Shown: positions 46,494 to 55,783, counted from the first letter of the stretch. The stretch: DNA of 64,000 nt from Pseudonocardia autotrophica (GCF_003945385.1 NZ_AP018920.1:3286001-3350000); one strand, 5' to 3'. The notes: generated by a model not told the origin, from the sequence alone. Made by a program: numbers and translations.

Positions 46494-47738
46494 TCAGCGG
46501 CGGGCCGCCCGGGCCCGCCGCCGCCCGGTACCCGGGTGCTCGCTGTCCGGATGTGCGCTGTCGGGGGCCGTCGAGAGTGCGGCGTGCGCCGCCCCGAGAT
46601 CGGCGGCGGCCGTGGCGAAGGCGGGATCGAAGAACAGGAAGCTGAGCAGCTCGGCGCCGTGTGTCAGGTCGGTGTCCGGGACGGCGCCGCCGACCAGCCG
46701 CTCCAGCACCAGCAGCGACGGGTTGCGCAGCGCTCGCAGCCCGCCGTACTCGCGGCGGCGGATCTCGGCGGCCAGCTCGGCGAGCTCGGTGGCGCGCTCC
46801 GGCGGCGGGCCCGCGAACCAGGTGCCGATCCGGGAGTGCCGGGTGTCCGCGCCACGGTCGATCCCGGTGTTCACCGCGCGCAGCGTGCGCAGGTCCTCGG
46901 TGACACCGGCGCCGAGCACGATGCGCAGCGCCAGTGCCGCGACCGCGTACACGTCGGGCACCCGGTCCGGCGGCGGCTCGTTGCCCGGGCTCGGTGTCGC
47001 GGGTGTCGTCGCGACGACACCGATCCGGTCGGCGCCGAGCCGCAGCGCGGGCTTCAGCGGCGTGTTGAGCCGGACGCCGCCGTCGACGTACCAGCCCGCG
47101 CCGGGGCCGTCGATCCGGCGCGGCGCGAACAGCACCGGCACCGCGGCCGAGGCGAGCAGGTACTCCGGGCCGAGCCGGGTGCCGACGTAGCGGATGTCGC
47201 GGCCCGGGTCGTACGGTGGAAGCGCGACATCCGCGCCGTGCTCGACGAACACCACCGTCCCGCCGGTCCCGGCGTCGGTGCAGGCCACCCCGACCGCGTC
47301 GACGAGCCCGCGGCCGATCGCGTGGTGCAGCCGGTCCCAGTCGACGACCCGCTCGACGACCGGGAGCAGCCGATCGGCGTCGAGCAGCCGGGTCACCCGG
47401 TCGGGCAGCCCGAGCGCGCGACGCAGCGCCGACGGGACCCCCAGCAGGTCACCGGCGTAGGCGGCGGTCGCCTCCAGCGCCGACGACGGCAGCGCGACCA
47501 CCTCACCGGTCCGCACCGACTCCCAGCGGGCGACGAGCTCCGTCGCCGCGTCGTCCGGAGGGGTCCCGGCCAGCCCGGCGAGCGCCGCGACGTTGAGCGC
47601 GCCCGCACTCGTCCCGACCAGCACCGACGGTGCCGACCAGGTCCGGGTCAGCCGGGGCAGCAGCTCGGTGAGGGCTCCGGCCTCGTAGGCGCCGCGCGCT
47701 CCGGCACCGGCGACGACCAGCCCGGTTCGTCCCGCCAT
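46494..47738 (-). CDS. Patatin-like phospholipase
   Basis: A 414-residue lipid acyl hydrolase with the Ser-Asp dyad of patatins. The oxyanion loop is GAGARGAYEAGAL at the N-terminus, the nucleophile elbow is LVGTSAGALNVAAL, and the Asp is in WYVDGGVRLNTPL. The C-terminal 130 residues are family-variable, ending in an Arg-rich RRRARAARR. ATG at 47738 follows AGGGGGCGGG; a start at 47765 is possible but lacks conserved sequence. Substrate and location are unknown; no signal peptide is seen. Confidence 0.88.
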   Translation of the reverse strand: MAGRTGLVVAGAGARGAYEAGALTELLPRLTRTWSAPSVLVGTSAGALNVAALAGLAGTPPDDAATELVARWESVRTGEVVALPSSALEATAAYAGDLLGVPSALRRALGLPDRVTRLLDADRLLPVVERVVDWDRLHHAIGRGLVDAVGVACTDAGTGGTVVFVEHGADVALPPYDPGRDIRYVGTRLGPEYLLASAAVPVLFAPRRIDGPGAGWYVDGGVRLNTPLKPALRLGADRIGVVATTPATPSPGNEPPPDRVPDVYAVAALALRIVLGAGVTEDLRTLRAVNTGIDRGADTRHSRIGTWFAGPPPERATELAELAAEIRRREYGGLRALRNPSLLVLERLVGGAVPDTDLTHGAELLSFLFFDPAFATAAADLGAAHAALSTAPDSAHPDSEHPGTGRRRARAARR

Positions 47739-47784
47739 CACCCGCCCCCTCGGCTCGTTCCGCACAAGCCAGGTTACCCGCGGG

Positions 47785-47967
47785 TCACCCCTCGTAGGCG
47801 GCCCGCAGCGCGGCCGTGTCCGGCTTGCCGTGGGTGGCGTGGAAGACCTTCGCGACGCGTGCCGCGGGGTCGCGGTCCGGGCCGTTGAGCCGACCCGGCG
47901 GCTCCGGCGGGACGATCTGCCAGGAGAATCCGAAGCGGTCGTTCCACCAGCCGCACGGCTGCGGTGC
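47785..47967 (-). pseudogene. C-terminal fragment of a VOC/PhnB-like (glyoxalase-fold) protein
   Basis: Reading the minus strand up to the TGA at 47785-47787 gives about 61 residues: a start-less piece containing PCGWWNDRFGFSWQIVPPEP and ending DTAALRAAYEG. This closely resembles the C-terminal end of PhnB-like / '3-demethylubiquinone methyltransferase-like' VOC proteins, which usually read CGWxxDRFGxSWQ...AALRAAYEG. An in-frame stop lies at 47968-47970 immediately upstream and the first half of the domain is missing, so the gene is a remnant. Confidence 0.7.
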
Positions 47968-48023
47968 TCATCGGTGCGCGGACCGCGCCGCCGGACCGCC
48001 CGATCCCGCCGGCCCTGCCGGAC

Positions 48024-48434
48024 TCAGTCGACCAGCGCGGTCGCCTCGATCTCCACGAGCACGTCCGGCTCGAAGAGAATCTCGACGCCGATGAGCGACG
48101 CCGGCGGCATCGGGACCGGGAGGCCGATCTCGTCGGCGACCCGTTCGACACCGGCCATCAGCTCGGTGATCTGCGACGACTCCCACCGGGTGACGTAGAA
48201 CGTCAGCCGCAGCACGTCGCCGAATCCGGCCCCGGCCGCGGCGAGACCGGTGGCGGTGTTGCGCAGCGCCTGGGCGACCTGACCGGCCAGGTCGCCCTCC
48301 GCGACCGGGGTGCCGTCGGCGGTCCGGGCGATCTGTCCGGCCACGTGCACGTGCCGGGATCCGGTCCCGACCGCGACGTGGTGGTAGGGCGTGGGCTGCA
48401 TCATGCCGGCGGGGGTGAAGTGCTGGACGGGCAT
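48024..48434 (-). CDS. RidA-family protein
   Basis: A 136-residue YjgF/YER057c/UK114 (RidA) fold protein. Typical segments are HVHVAGQIARTADGTPV, DLAGQVAQALRNTATGLAAAG and VLRLTFYVT. RidA proteins hydrolyse reactive enamines/imines from PLP enzymes; here the C-terminal VPMPPASLIGVEILFEPDVL lacks the usual PARxxV arginine (an S sits there), so true deaminase activity is doubtful. ATG at 48434. Divergent from an HxlR regulator, its likely controller. Confidence 0.88.
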   Translation of the reverse strand: MPVQHFTPAGMMQPTPYHHVAVGTGSRHVHVAGQIARTADGTPVAEGDLAGQVAQALRNTATGLAAAGAGFGDVLRLTFYVTRWESSQITELMAGVERVADEIGLPVPMPPASLIGVEILFEPDVLVEIEATALVD

Positions 48435-48452
48435 CGGGTGCTCCTCGTCGTT

Positions 48453-48473
48453 GGTAGGTATACCTTTGCTACC
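48453..48473. promoter_or_regulatory. Candidate operator between ridA-like gene and hxlR
   Basis: GGTAG (48453-48457) and CTACC (48469-48473) form an inverted repeat, and a perfect palindrome GGTATACC (48457-48464) lies within it. The AT-richness is unusual for the region. HxlR regulators typically bind such dyads in the divergent promoter they share with their target. Confidence 0.5.
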
Positions 48474-48512
48474 TGATACTCCGAGGACACTTCAACGAGA
48501 CCAGGTTTCGCG

Positions 48513-48872
48513 ATGGATACCTCCACCGATGAGTTCCGGATCGCCACGCCGCACCGGGAGCTGCTCGACCAGGTGCTGGACAAGTGGTCACTGAGTATCC
48601 TGAACGAGCTCTGCGAGCGCCCCTGCCGGTTCAACGACCTGCGCCGCGCGATCCCGGCGGTGACCCCGAAGTCCCTCACCGCGACGCTGCGCCGCCTGGA
48701 GCGCAACGGCATCATCGAGCGCCAGCTGCTCGGGTCGAGACCGGTCGCGGTCGAGTACCGGATCACCCCGCTGGGCAAGACACTGCGTGCGCCGGTCGAG
48801 GTGCTGCTGGACTGGGCCCGGGCCCGTCTACCGGACATCGAACGGGCCCGCCGAGCGTTCGACGCCGGCTGA
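48513..48872 (+). CDS. HxlR-family winged-helix regulator
   Basis: A 119-residue DNA-binding protein. The HxlR core is VLDKWSLSILNELCERPCRF, NDLRRAIPAVTPKSLTATLRRLERNGIIER, then VEYRITPLGKTL. The usual N-terminal sensing cysteine (Cys-Pro region) of many members is absent; the two cysteines are inside the first helix region (LCERPCRF). It is transcribed away from the RidA-like gene, which suggests autoregulation and control of that gene. Confidence 0.92.
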   Translation: MDTSTDEFRIATPHRELLDQVLDKWSLSILNELCERPCRFNDLRRAIPAVTPKSLTATLRRLERNGIIERQLLGSRPVAVEYRITPLGKTLRAPVEVLLDWARARLPDIERARRAFDAG

Positions 48873-48909
48873 CCCCCCTGGCGCGGGCGGCGGGCCGACC
48901 GGCAGCGGG

Positions 48910-50088
48910 CTACCGCGGGACGGGACGCACCTTCGCGGCCGCCGCGGTGGCCCGGTCGCGGGCGGTGTCGACGTCGTCGGCGAACGCGACCGCGACGCCC
49001 ATCCGGCGCCGCTCGGTCGCGCTCGGCTTGCCGAACAGCCGCAGGTCCGCGCCCGGCACGGCGAGTGCCTCGTCGATCCCCTCGTAGTCGGGGGCGGTCA
49101 TCTCCTGCCCGCCGTAGACCACCGCGGACGCGCCGGGGGAGCGCAGCGTGGTGTCCACCGGCAGTCCGAGCACGGCGCGCGCGTGCAGCTCGAACTCGCT
49201 GAGCCGCTGGGTGGCCAGGGTGACCAGGCCGGTGTCGTGCGGTCGGGGGCTGACCTCGGAGAACAGCACCTCGTCGCCACGCACGAAGAGCTCCACCCCG
49301 AATATCCCGCGGCCGCCGAGGGCCTCGGTGACCCGCCCCGCGACGTCCTGTGCGGCCGCCAGCGCGGCCGGTGACATGGGCTGCGGCTGCCAGGACTCGA
49401 CGTAGTCGCCGTTCTCCTGGCGGTGCCCGATCGGTTCGCAGAACGCGGTGCCGCCGGCGTGCCGCACGGTGAGCAGGGTGATCTCGTAGTCGAACTCGAC
49501 GAAGCCCTCGACGATCACCCGCGGGTTCGACACCCGGCCGGCGGTGCGCGCGTGTTCCCAGGCGGCCTCGGCGTCCCCGGCCTCCTTGAGCACCGACTGG
49601 CCCTTGCCCGACGACGACATCACCGGCTTGAGCACGCACGGTAGCCCGACCCGGTCGATCGCGGCCCGGACCTCGTCGAGGGTGTCGGCGAAGGCGTACG
49701 GCGAGGTCGGCAGCGCCAGCTCCTCGGCGGCGAGCCGCCGGATCCCCTCCCGGTCCATGGTCAGCTTCGCGGCCCGCGCGGTCGGCACCACGGTGGTCCC
49801 GGCGGCCTCGATCTCGACCAGCGCGTTCGTCGCGATCGCCTCGATCTCCGGGATGATCAGGTCCGGTGACTCCTGCTCGATCAGCGTCGCCAGCGTCACC
49901 GGGTCGGTCATGTCGATCGCGTGCCAGCGGTGCGCGACCTGGTGCGCGGGCGCGTGCGGGTAGCGGTCGACGGCGACGACCTCGACGCCGAGCCGCTGGA
50001 AGGCGATCGCGACCTCCTTGCCGAGCTCACCCGAGCCGAGCAGGAGTACGCGGGTGGGTGCCGGGCCGAGTGGGGTGCCGATGCGCAT
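48910..50088 (-). CDS. purT: Formate-dependent phosphoribosylglycinamide formyltransferase PurT
   Basis: A 392-residue ATP-grasp enzyme performing the third step of purine synthesis using formate and ATP. Motifs include [45 protein letters not shown] and [20 protein letters not shown]. Length is standard. ATG at 50088 begins [16 protein letters not shown]; the open frame to 50160 is unconserved. It converges with hxlR. Confidence 0.96.
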   Translation of the reverse strand: MRIGTPLGPAPTRVLLLGSGELGKEVAIAFQRLGVEVVAVDRYPHAPAHQVAHRWHAIDMTDPVTLATLIEQESPDLIIPEIEAIATNALVEIEAAGTTVVPTARAAKLTMDREGIRRLAAEELALPTSPYAFADTLDEVRAAIDRVGLPCVLKPVMSSSGKGQSVLKEAGDAEAAWEHARTAGRVSNPRVIVEGFVEFDYEITLLTVRHAGGTAFCEPIGHRQENGDYVESWQPQPMSPAALAAAQDVAGRVTEALGGRGIFGVELFVRGDEVLFSEVSPRPHDTGLVTLATQRLSEFELHARAVLGLPVDTTLRSPGASAVVYGGQEMTAPDYEGIDEALAVPGADLRLFGKPSATERRRMGVAVAFADDVDTARDRATAAAAKVRPVPR

Positions 50089-50241
50089 GGCCCCGGACCC
50101 TAACCGGGGGCATGCGGCCCGCGGCCAGGGAACGGGCGCGAGGTCACATGTCGGTTTCATCCGGTATACCCCGTAAGGCTACGGGTGTCGGTGCGTCGTT
50201 CGCCGGTCGAGGATCGGGCGATCGGATCCGGGAGGTCGACG

Positions 50242-51159
50242 ATGAACGGGTGGAACGGTGCGGGCCGGGCCGTGCTGGCGGGTGCCGCGGTGCTGGTGCT
50301 GGCGGGCTGCGGTGCGGCACCGGCACAGGGTGGATCGGCACAGGGTGGATCGGCACAGGGTGGAACAGCGCCGTCCGCCGGCCTGCTGGAGGCGCTGTCG
50401 GCGGCGCCGAACGAGCCGGGGATCCAGATGCTGGTCTGGGAGGACAGCCGCGCCGTACGGGAGTTCGCGCAGCAGGAGCCGGTCACGCTGGCCGGGGTTC
50501 GGGGGATCGGGGTGAACGGGCTGTCACAGCCGTTCCCGCTGCCGTTCGAGGTCGACGAGGTCGAGATGGCCCTGGAAGTCCATCCGCGCGGGCCCCGCGA
50601 GGTCCTGGTCTGGGGCGTGGAGAACGGGCTCCCCTCGGACGACGAGCTGCGCGCGCTGGGCTACGAGCAGCACGACACGACCTGGGCGCAGTCCCGGCTG
50701 GATCTGCGCGACCCGCGGCTGCCGTGGTTCCGGCCGCCGGACGCGCCGGGCGGCCCGACCGCCTTCGGGCTCACGCTGCCCGCGCCGGTGGTCGATCGCG
50801 ATCCGGGGCTGAGCATCGTCGCCGACGCCTACGGCGCGCTCGCCCGCTGCCTGGGCGACCCGATCGCCGCCACGCTCGTCGACGACGAGGGTATGCATCT
50901 CGCCGCCGGAGTGCTGGCCGATCCGGTGCGTGAGGTGGTGTGCGGTCCCGGCGGTGCGGATCCCGCTGCGCTCGCCGAGCGGATCGAGGCGGACCTGGCG
51001 CGGAACGGCCCGGGCGCCGGGGCGCTGTCCGGAGCGTCCGCGGCCCCGACCGACGACGGCCTGGTGCGGATCGAGCTGCCGCCGCCCGGTGACCGGTCGG
51101 CGGGTGCGGCGATGAACGGTCTCGTCACCCGGGAGATCGGTGCCCTCTTCCGGGGCTGA
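50242..51159 (+). CDS. Putative lipoprotein A (paralogue pair)
   Basis: A 305-residue exported lipoprotein: signal peptide with lipobox LAGC at about residues 20-23, followed by three AQGGS/T pentapeptides from a 15-bp repeat. The mature domain has no family I recognise. It shares with the next gene the segments LPWFR, CLGDP, VVCGPGGADPAA and DGLVRIE, plus two conserved cysteines around CLGDP and CGPGG that could form a disulfide. ATG at 50242 with GGGAGG upstream; an upstream open frame to 50185 is rejected because it would precede the signal peptide. Confidence 0.8.
   Translation: MNGWNGAGRAVLAGAAVLVLAGCGAAPAQGGSAQGGSAQGGTAPSAGLLEALSAAPNEPGIQMLVWEDSRAVREFAQQEPVTLAGVRGIGVNGLSQPFPLPFEVDEVEMALEVHPRGPREVLVWGVENGLPSDDELRALGYEQHDTTWAQSRLDLRDPRLPWFRPPDAPGGPTAFGLTLPAPVVDRDPGLSIVADAYGALARCLGDPIAATLVDDEGMHLAAGVLADPVREVVCGPGGADPAALAERIEADLARNGPGAGALSGASAAPTDDGLVRIELPPPGDRSAGAAMNGLVTREIGALFRG
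50321..50365. repeat. Three 15-bp tandem repeats in lipoprotein A
   Basis: CGGCACAGGGTGGAT occurs three times head to tail (last copy ends in A), encoding AQGGS repeats immediately after the lipid-anchored cysteine region. Confidence 0.9.
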
Positions 51160-51260
51160 TCCCGGGGCGACGGAGAATCGTCCGGAACGTCGTATGTGCA
51201 CGGTACGGCCCGGTATCGGGCCGGATGATCGTCGGGCACGCCAGGCTGGAGGAGGACGGG

Positions 51261-52199
51261 ATGACGCGCAGGACAGCGGCACGATCGGCGATGGTGGCCG
51301 CCACGGTGGCGGTCACCGCGACACTGCTCGCCGCCTGCGGCAGCGCAGTACCGGCCGGTGGCGGCGACGGCGACGGCGGCGGCGGGGCGCAGACGTCGGG
51401 CACCGCGTTCGGACGCGCGCTCGCCGCGGTCCCGGACGATGCCGCCGTCACCGGCGTCGCCTGGGAGGAGACCGCGCGGATGGACCCGTCGCTGAGCCCG
51501 CTGGAGGGTTTCGGCATCGGGGGGCTCGGCACCGGCCGGACCAGCGCGCCGTTCCCCACCGACGGGGCCGAGATGGCGATGACCGTCCACACCGACGGCC
51601 CCGGGACGGGCCTCGTCTGGGGTGTCGGACCCGCGGTCCCGGCCGAGGCGGAGCTGCGGGCCGACGGGTACGAGCCGGCCGGCGACGGGCGCACCTGGGC
51701 GATGCCGCAGACCGACCTCGGCAGCCGGCTGCTGCCGTGGTTCCGGACCCCGGCCGCCGACGACGGCCCGATCACCTTCGGCCCGCAGCTCCCGGCGCCG
51801 CCGGAGCCGGAGCAGACCGGCCGCACCCTCGCCGACCGCTACGCCTCGCTCGTCGACTGCCTCGGCGATCCGGTGGTGGCCCAGATCGCCGGGGCCGAGG
51901 GCGCCGCCGGGGCCGACCCGGCGGACATCGCGGCGGGCGTGTTCTCCGGGACCGGGCGGGAGATCGTCTGCGGCCCCGGCGGGCCCGATCCCGAGGCCAC
52001 CGCGGCGCGGCTGAGCGAGGCGCTCGGCCGCGACGGGCTCGCGGAGACCTACGGGGAGCAGATCGCCGAGGCCGGCACGGCGGAGGTCACCGTGACCGCC
52101 GACGGCCTGGTCCGGATCGAGACCGCCGACGGCACCCCACCCGGGCGCGCGCTGAACTCGTTGGCCCGCCGGGAGTGGCACGAGCTGTACGCGGGCTGA
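51261..52199 (+). CDS. Putative lipoprotein B (paralogue pair)
   Basis: A 312-residue exported lipoprotein with lipobox LAAC near residue 25 and a glycine-rich linker GGGDGDGGGG. The mature part parallels lipoprotein A in order and spacing: LLPWFR, VDCLGDPV, REIVCGPGGPDPEATAARL and DGLVRIE. The two genes are thus a tandem duplication that has diverged widely. Function unknown. ATG at 51261 follows GGAGGAGGACGGG. Confidence 0.8.
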   Translation: MTRRTAARSAMVAATVAVTATLLAACGSAVPAGGGDGDGGGGAQTSGTAFGRALAAVPDDAAVTGVAWEETARMDPSLSPLEGFGIGGLGTGRTSAPFPTDGAEMAMTVHTDGPGTGLVWGVGPAVPAEAELRADGYEPAGDGRTWAMPQTDLGSRLLPWFRTPAADDGPITFGPQLPAPPEPEQTGRTLADRYASLVDCLGDPVVAQIAGAEGAAGADPADIAAGVFSGTGREIVCGPGGPDPEATAARLSEALGRDGLAETYGEQIAEAGTAEVTVTADGLVRIETADGTPPGRALNSLARREWHELYAG

Positions 52200-52209
52200 G
52201 CCGGCTCGC

Positions 52210-52345
52210 GGGACGACCCGACCCGGTGAGCCGACCGACCCGACCCGGTGAGTCGACCGGACCCGCGAGCCGAGCCGACCGCGGGCCGACCCGACCCGCG
52301 AGCCGAGCCGGAACGAGAGCCGAGCGGACCCGGGTCGAGCCGCGA
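52210..52345. repeat. Degenerate repeats downstream of lipoprotein B
   Basis: Overlapping copies of CGACCCGACCCGGTGAG and CCCGCGAGCCGAGCCGAC fill most of the gap between the convergent lipoprotein B and pgl genes. No coding potential is seen; possibly slippage-derived, and it may hold the terminators. Confidence 0.65.
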
Positions 52346-52357
52346 GCCGCGCGCAGG

Positions 52358-53167
52358 TCAGGAGATCCGCGGCAGGAACCCGTCCGGCAGCTTCCCGGCC
52401 GCCGCGGTGTCGAGCAGCCAGCGGGTCCGCTCCGTCCCGCGGGCACCGCCCACCGGCAGCTCGGTCTCCGGGGTCCCGGTCAGCGCGCCCGCGATCGCGG
52501 GCGCCTTCCCGGCGCCCGCGGCGACCACCCACACCTCGCGGGAGCGCCGGGCCGCGGCCAGGGTCAGCGAGATCCGGGTCGGTGGCGGCTTCGGGCAGTC
52601 GAACACCGGAACCACGGTGGCGGCCTGCTCGTGCACGGCGGGGGAGTCCGGGAACACCGACAGCGTGTGCCCCTCCTCGCCCATACCGACCAGCGTCACG
52701 TCGAAGGCGGGGATGCCGTCCTCCTCCGGACGGGCCAGGTCCGCGAGCAGCTGCGTGTAGTCGCGGGCGGCCTGCGCGGCATCGTCGGCCGAGCCGCCAC
52801 CGGCCGGGGCGGCCGGCATCGGATGCACCCGGGCCGGGTCCAGCGGCAGCCGGTCGAGCAGCGCCTCCCGGGCCTGGAGCTCGTTGCGCTCGCCGTCGTC
52901 GGCGGGCACGAACCGCTCGTCACCCCAGAACAGATCGACCGCCGACCAGTCGACGGCGTCCCGCACCGGGGACGCGGCGACGTCACGCAACAGCTGGATA
53001 CCGACCCCACCCCCGGTCAGCACCACCCGGGGGACGTTGCCGCGAGCCTGGACGTCCACCAGTGCGGTCAGCAGCCGGGCCGCGGTCGCCGCGGCCAGCA
53101 CGCCGGCATCGGGGTGGACGGCGACCTGGATCTTCTCGCCGGGGGACACGTTCACACCTGCCGACAT
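52358..53167 (-). CDS. pgl: 6-phosphogluconolactonase
   Basis: A 269-residue DevB/SOL-type lactonase hydrolysing 6-phosphogluconolactone. Motifs: VVLTGGGVGIQLLRDVA, VDLFWGDERFVPADDGERN, and VTLVGMGEEGHTLSVFPDSPA. Last gene of the minus-strand tkt-tal-pgi-zwf-opcA-pgl operon; ATG at 53167 lies one base after the opcA stop. Confidence 0.96.
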   Translation of the reverse strand: MSAGVNVSPGEKIQVAVHPDAGVLAAATAARLLTALVDVQARGNVPRVVLTGGGVGIQLLRDVAASPVRDAVDWSAVDLFWGDERFVPADDGERNELQAREALLDRLPLDPARVHPMPAAPAGGGSADDAAQAARDYTQLLADLARPEEDGIPAFDVTLVGMGEEGHTLSVFPDSPAVHEQAATVVPVFDCPKPPPTRISLTLAAARRSREVWVVAAGAGKAPAIAGALTGTPETELPVGGARGTERTRWLLDTAAAGKLPDGFLPRIS

Positions 53168-53168
53168 C

Positions 53169-54113
53169 TCAGACCTTCATCGGGGTTCGGCCGCGGGTCA
53201 CCTGGGACACTCCGGCCAGGGCTTCCTGGTAGACCTCGTCCGGATCGAGCCGGCGCAGCTCCTCCGCCAGGCAGTCGGAGACCTCCCGGCGGGCCAGCGC
53301 GATCAGCCGCTCCGGCTGGCCGGGCTGGGTCAGCCGGGCGGTACGGCCGTCCGGCCGGGCCAGCTCGATGTCACCGGTCGACCGGGTCAGCCGGATCAGC
53401 GTCAGCCCGTTCTCCTGCGCCGATGGGGAACGCTTCACCTTGACCCCGAGCGCGGCGGCCAGCCAGCCCGCCATCAGCTCGGTCGACGGCGAGACCGCCT
53501 CCCCGGCGACGACGGCGCCGGTGACCTCGTCGTGCGGCGGCACGTCCAGCGCCGCCGCGAGCTGCGCCCGCCAGTGCGTGAGCCGGGTCCAGGTGAGGTC
53601 GGTGTCGCCGGGCGCGTAATCCTTGCGCCGCTGCTCGAACGCCTTCGTCGGGTTCTTCGAGGAGAGCGCATCGGTGATCCGGCGCTGGGCCAGCCTGCCG
53701 ACCGCGTCCTCGGACGGGCTGGCCGGCGCCTCACCCGGCCACCACGCGACGACCGGTGCGTCGGGCAGCAGCAGCGGCATCACCATGCCGGCGCCGGCGT
53801 CGTCGTCGGTGAGCGCACCGTATCCGCGGAGCACGATCACCTCGCTGGCACCGGCATCACCGCCGACCCGGATCTGTGCGTCCAGCCGGGCCGCGGCCCG
53901 GCGCTGGCCACGGGCCAGCACGAGCACCCGGCACGGGTGCTCCCGGCTGGCCGAGTTCGCCGCGTCGATGGCCCGTTCCAGCCCGGGGCCGTCGTCGGTC
54001 ACGACGACCAGCGTCAGCACCCGACCGAGTGCGAACACCCCGCCGGACTCCCGCAGCTCGACGAGCTTGCGATTGACCACCGCGGTGTTGCTTGACGGCA
54101 GATCGATGATCAT
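53169..54113 (-). CDS. opcA: Glucose-6-phosphate dehydrogenase assembly protein OpcA
   Basis: A 314-residue actinobacterial/cyanobacterial activator of G6PDH. Characteristic sequences are VVNRKLVELRESGGVFALGRVLTL (positions about 12-35), CRVLVLARGQ, LPDAPVVAWWPGEAP and RRITDALSS. It sits between zwf and pgl, the normal context, and lies 73 bases downstream of zwf. Confidence 0.95.
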   Translation of the reverse strand: MIIDLPSSNTAVVNRKLVELRESGGVFALGRVLTLVVVTDDGPGLERAIDAANSASREHPCRVLVLARGQRRAAARLDAQIRVGGDAGASEVIVLRGYGALTDDDAGAGMVMPLLLPDAPVVAWWPGEAPASPSEDAVGRLAQRRITDALSSKNPTKAFEQRRKDYAPGDTDLTWTRLTHWRAQLAAALDVPPHDEVTGAVVAGEAVSPSTELMAGWLAAALGVKVKRSPSAQENGLTLIRLTRSTGDIELARPDGRTARLTQPGQPERLIALARREVSDCLAEELRRLDPDEVYQEALAGVSQVTRGRTPMKV

Positions 54114-54186
54114 GACGAGCCCCCTCGTGGGTGGGAGGTGATGGGGTGGCAGATCACAGGCGGTGCAGCCGCGGCCGTTCGAGAAC

Positions 54187-55731
54187 TCACGGCCGGCGCC
54201 AGTGTCGTCCGGTGCGGGCCAGCATCTCCGCCGACGAGTCGGGTCCCCAGGAACCGGCCGGGTAACCGTCGGGCCCCTCCGCGGAGTCCGCCCAGAACTC
54301 GATCACCGGATCGAGGATCTCCCAGGACCGCTCGACCTCCTCGTTCACCGGGAACAGCGACGGCTCGCCGAGCAGCACGTCCAGGATCAGCCGCTCGTAG
54401 GCCTCCGGCGACGACTCGGTGAAGGCGTTGCCGTAGCCGAAGTCCATCGTGACGTCGCGGACCTCCATCTGGTTCCCGGGCACCTTGGAGCCGAACCGCA
54501 TCGTCACGCCCTCGTCCGGCTGCACCCGGATCACCAGGGCGTTCTGCCCGAGCTCCTCGGTCATCGTGGCGTCGAACGGCAGGTGCGGCGCGCGCTTGAA
54601 CACGACCGCGATCTCGGTGACCCGGCGGCCGAGCCGCTTACCGGTGCGCAGGTAGAACGGCACGCCCGCCCAGCGCCGGTTCTCCACCTCGTAGGTGATC
54701 GCGGCGAACGTCTCGGTGGTGGACTCGGGATTGAAGCCCTCCTCCTCCTTGAGCCCCGGCACCTGTTCGCCGCCCTGCCAGCCGCCCTCGTACTGGCCGC
54801 GGGCGCTGGTCTCCTCCAGCGGCAGCGCCAGCTTGACCGCCTTCAGCACCTTGATCTTCTCGGCTCGCAGCTCGTCCGAGGAGAACGACGTCGGCTCCTC
54901 CATCGCGGTGAAGGCGAGCAGCTGCAGGAGGTGGTTCTGGATCACGTCGCGGGCGGCGCCGATGCCGTCGTAGTAACCGGCACGGCCACCCAGGCCGATG
55001 TCCTCGGCCATCGTGATCTGCACGTGGTCGACGTAGTTGGCGTTCCAGATCGGCTCGAACAGCTGGTTGGCGAAGCGCAGCGCGAGGACGTTCTGGACGG
55101 TCTCCTTGCCGAGGTAGTGGTCGATCCGGAAGACCGAGTCCTCGGGGAAGACCTCGTTGACGATCGCGTTCAGCTCCTTGGCCGACGCCAGGTCGTGCCC
55201 GAACGGCTTCTCGATCACCACCCGGCGCCAGACGTCCGGGTCCTCCTGCGCGGACAGTCCGGAGCGGGCGAGCTGCTTGCAGACCACCGGGAACGCGCTC
55301 GGCGGGATCGACAGGTAGAACGCGTGGTTGCCGCCGGTACCGCGCTTCTCGTCGAGCTCGCGGACCGTGCGCTCCAGCTCGTCGAACGAGGCGTCGTCGT
55401 CGAAGGAGCCCTGCACGAACCGCAGCCCCTCGGCGAGCCGGTCCCAGACCTCCTGTCGGAACGGGGTACGGGCGTGCTTGCGGACCGCCTCGTAGACGAC
55501 CTGCCCGAAGTCCTCCGCGTTCCAGTCCCGCCGGGCGAACCCGGTGAGCGCGAAGCCCGGCGGGAGCAGGCCACGGTTGGCCAGGTCGTAGATCGCGGGC
55601 ATCAGCTTCTTGCGCGACAGGTCCCCGGTCACCCCGAAGATCACCAGCCCGCACGGGCCGGCGATCCGGGGAAGGCGCTTGTCACGGGGATCCCGCAGCG
55701 GGTTGGTACGGCCGCCGTTCGCGGTGGGCAT
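54187..55731 (-). CDS. zwf: Glucose-6-phosphate 1-dehydrogenase
   Basis: A 514-residue NADP-dependent enzyme opening the oxidative pentose-phosphate pathway. The coenzyme loop LVIFGVTGDLSRKKLMPA, the active-site RIDHYLGKETVQNV and the later TGKRLGRRVTEIAVVFK are intact. ATG at 55731. Fourth gene of the operon, 52 bases after pgi. Confidence 0.98.
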   Translation of the reverse strand: MPTANGGRTNPLRDPRDKRLPRIAGPCGLVIFGVTGDLSRKKLMPAIYDLANRGLLPPGFALTGFARRDWNAEDFGQVVYEAVRKHARTPFRQEVWDRLAEGLRFVQGSFDDDASFDELERTVRELDEKRGTGGNHAFYLSIPPSAFPVVCKQLARSGLSAQEDPDVWRRVVIEKPFGHDLASAKELNAIVNEVFPEDSVFRIDHYLGKETVQNVLALRFANQLFEPIWNANYVDHVQITMAEDIGLGGRAGYYDGIGAARDVIQNHLLQLLAFTAMEEPTSFSSDELRAEKIKVLKAVKLALPLEETSARGQYEGGWQGGEQVPGLKEEEGFNPESTTETFAAITYEVENRRWAGVPFYLRTGKRLGRRVTEIAVVFKRAPHLPFDATMTEELGQNALVIRVQPDEGVTMRFGSKVPGNQMEVRDVTMDFGYGNAFTESSPEAYERLILDVLLGEPSLFPVNEEVERSWEILDPVIEFWADSAEGPDGYPAGSWGPDSSAEMLARTGRHWRRP

Positions 55732-55783
55732 CGCCCCTCCTGATGTCGGTTCTCGACGGCTGGTCGTCCGGCGCGTCGTAGCG

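Noticed and set aside
47774..48151. A 125-codon minus-strand frame over the PhnB-like fragment
   Set aside because: Wrong frame: the fragment's own frame gives family-like sequence, this one only Arg/Ser-rich shadow.
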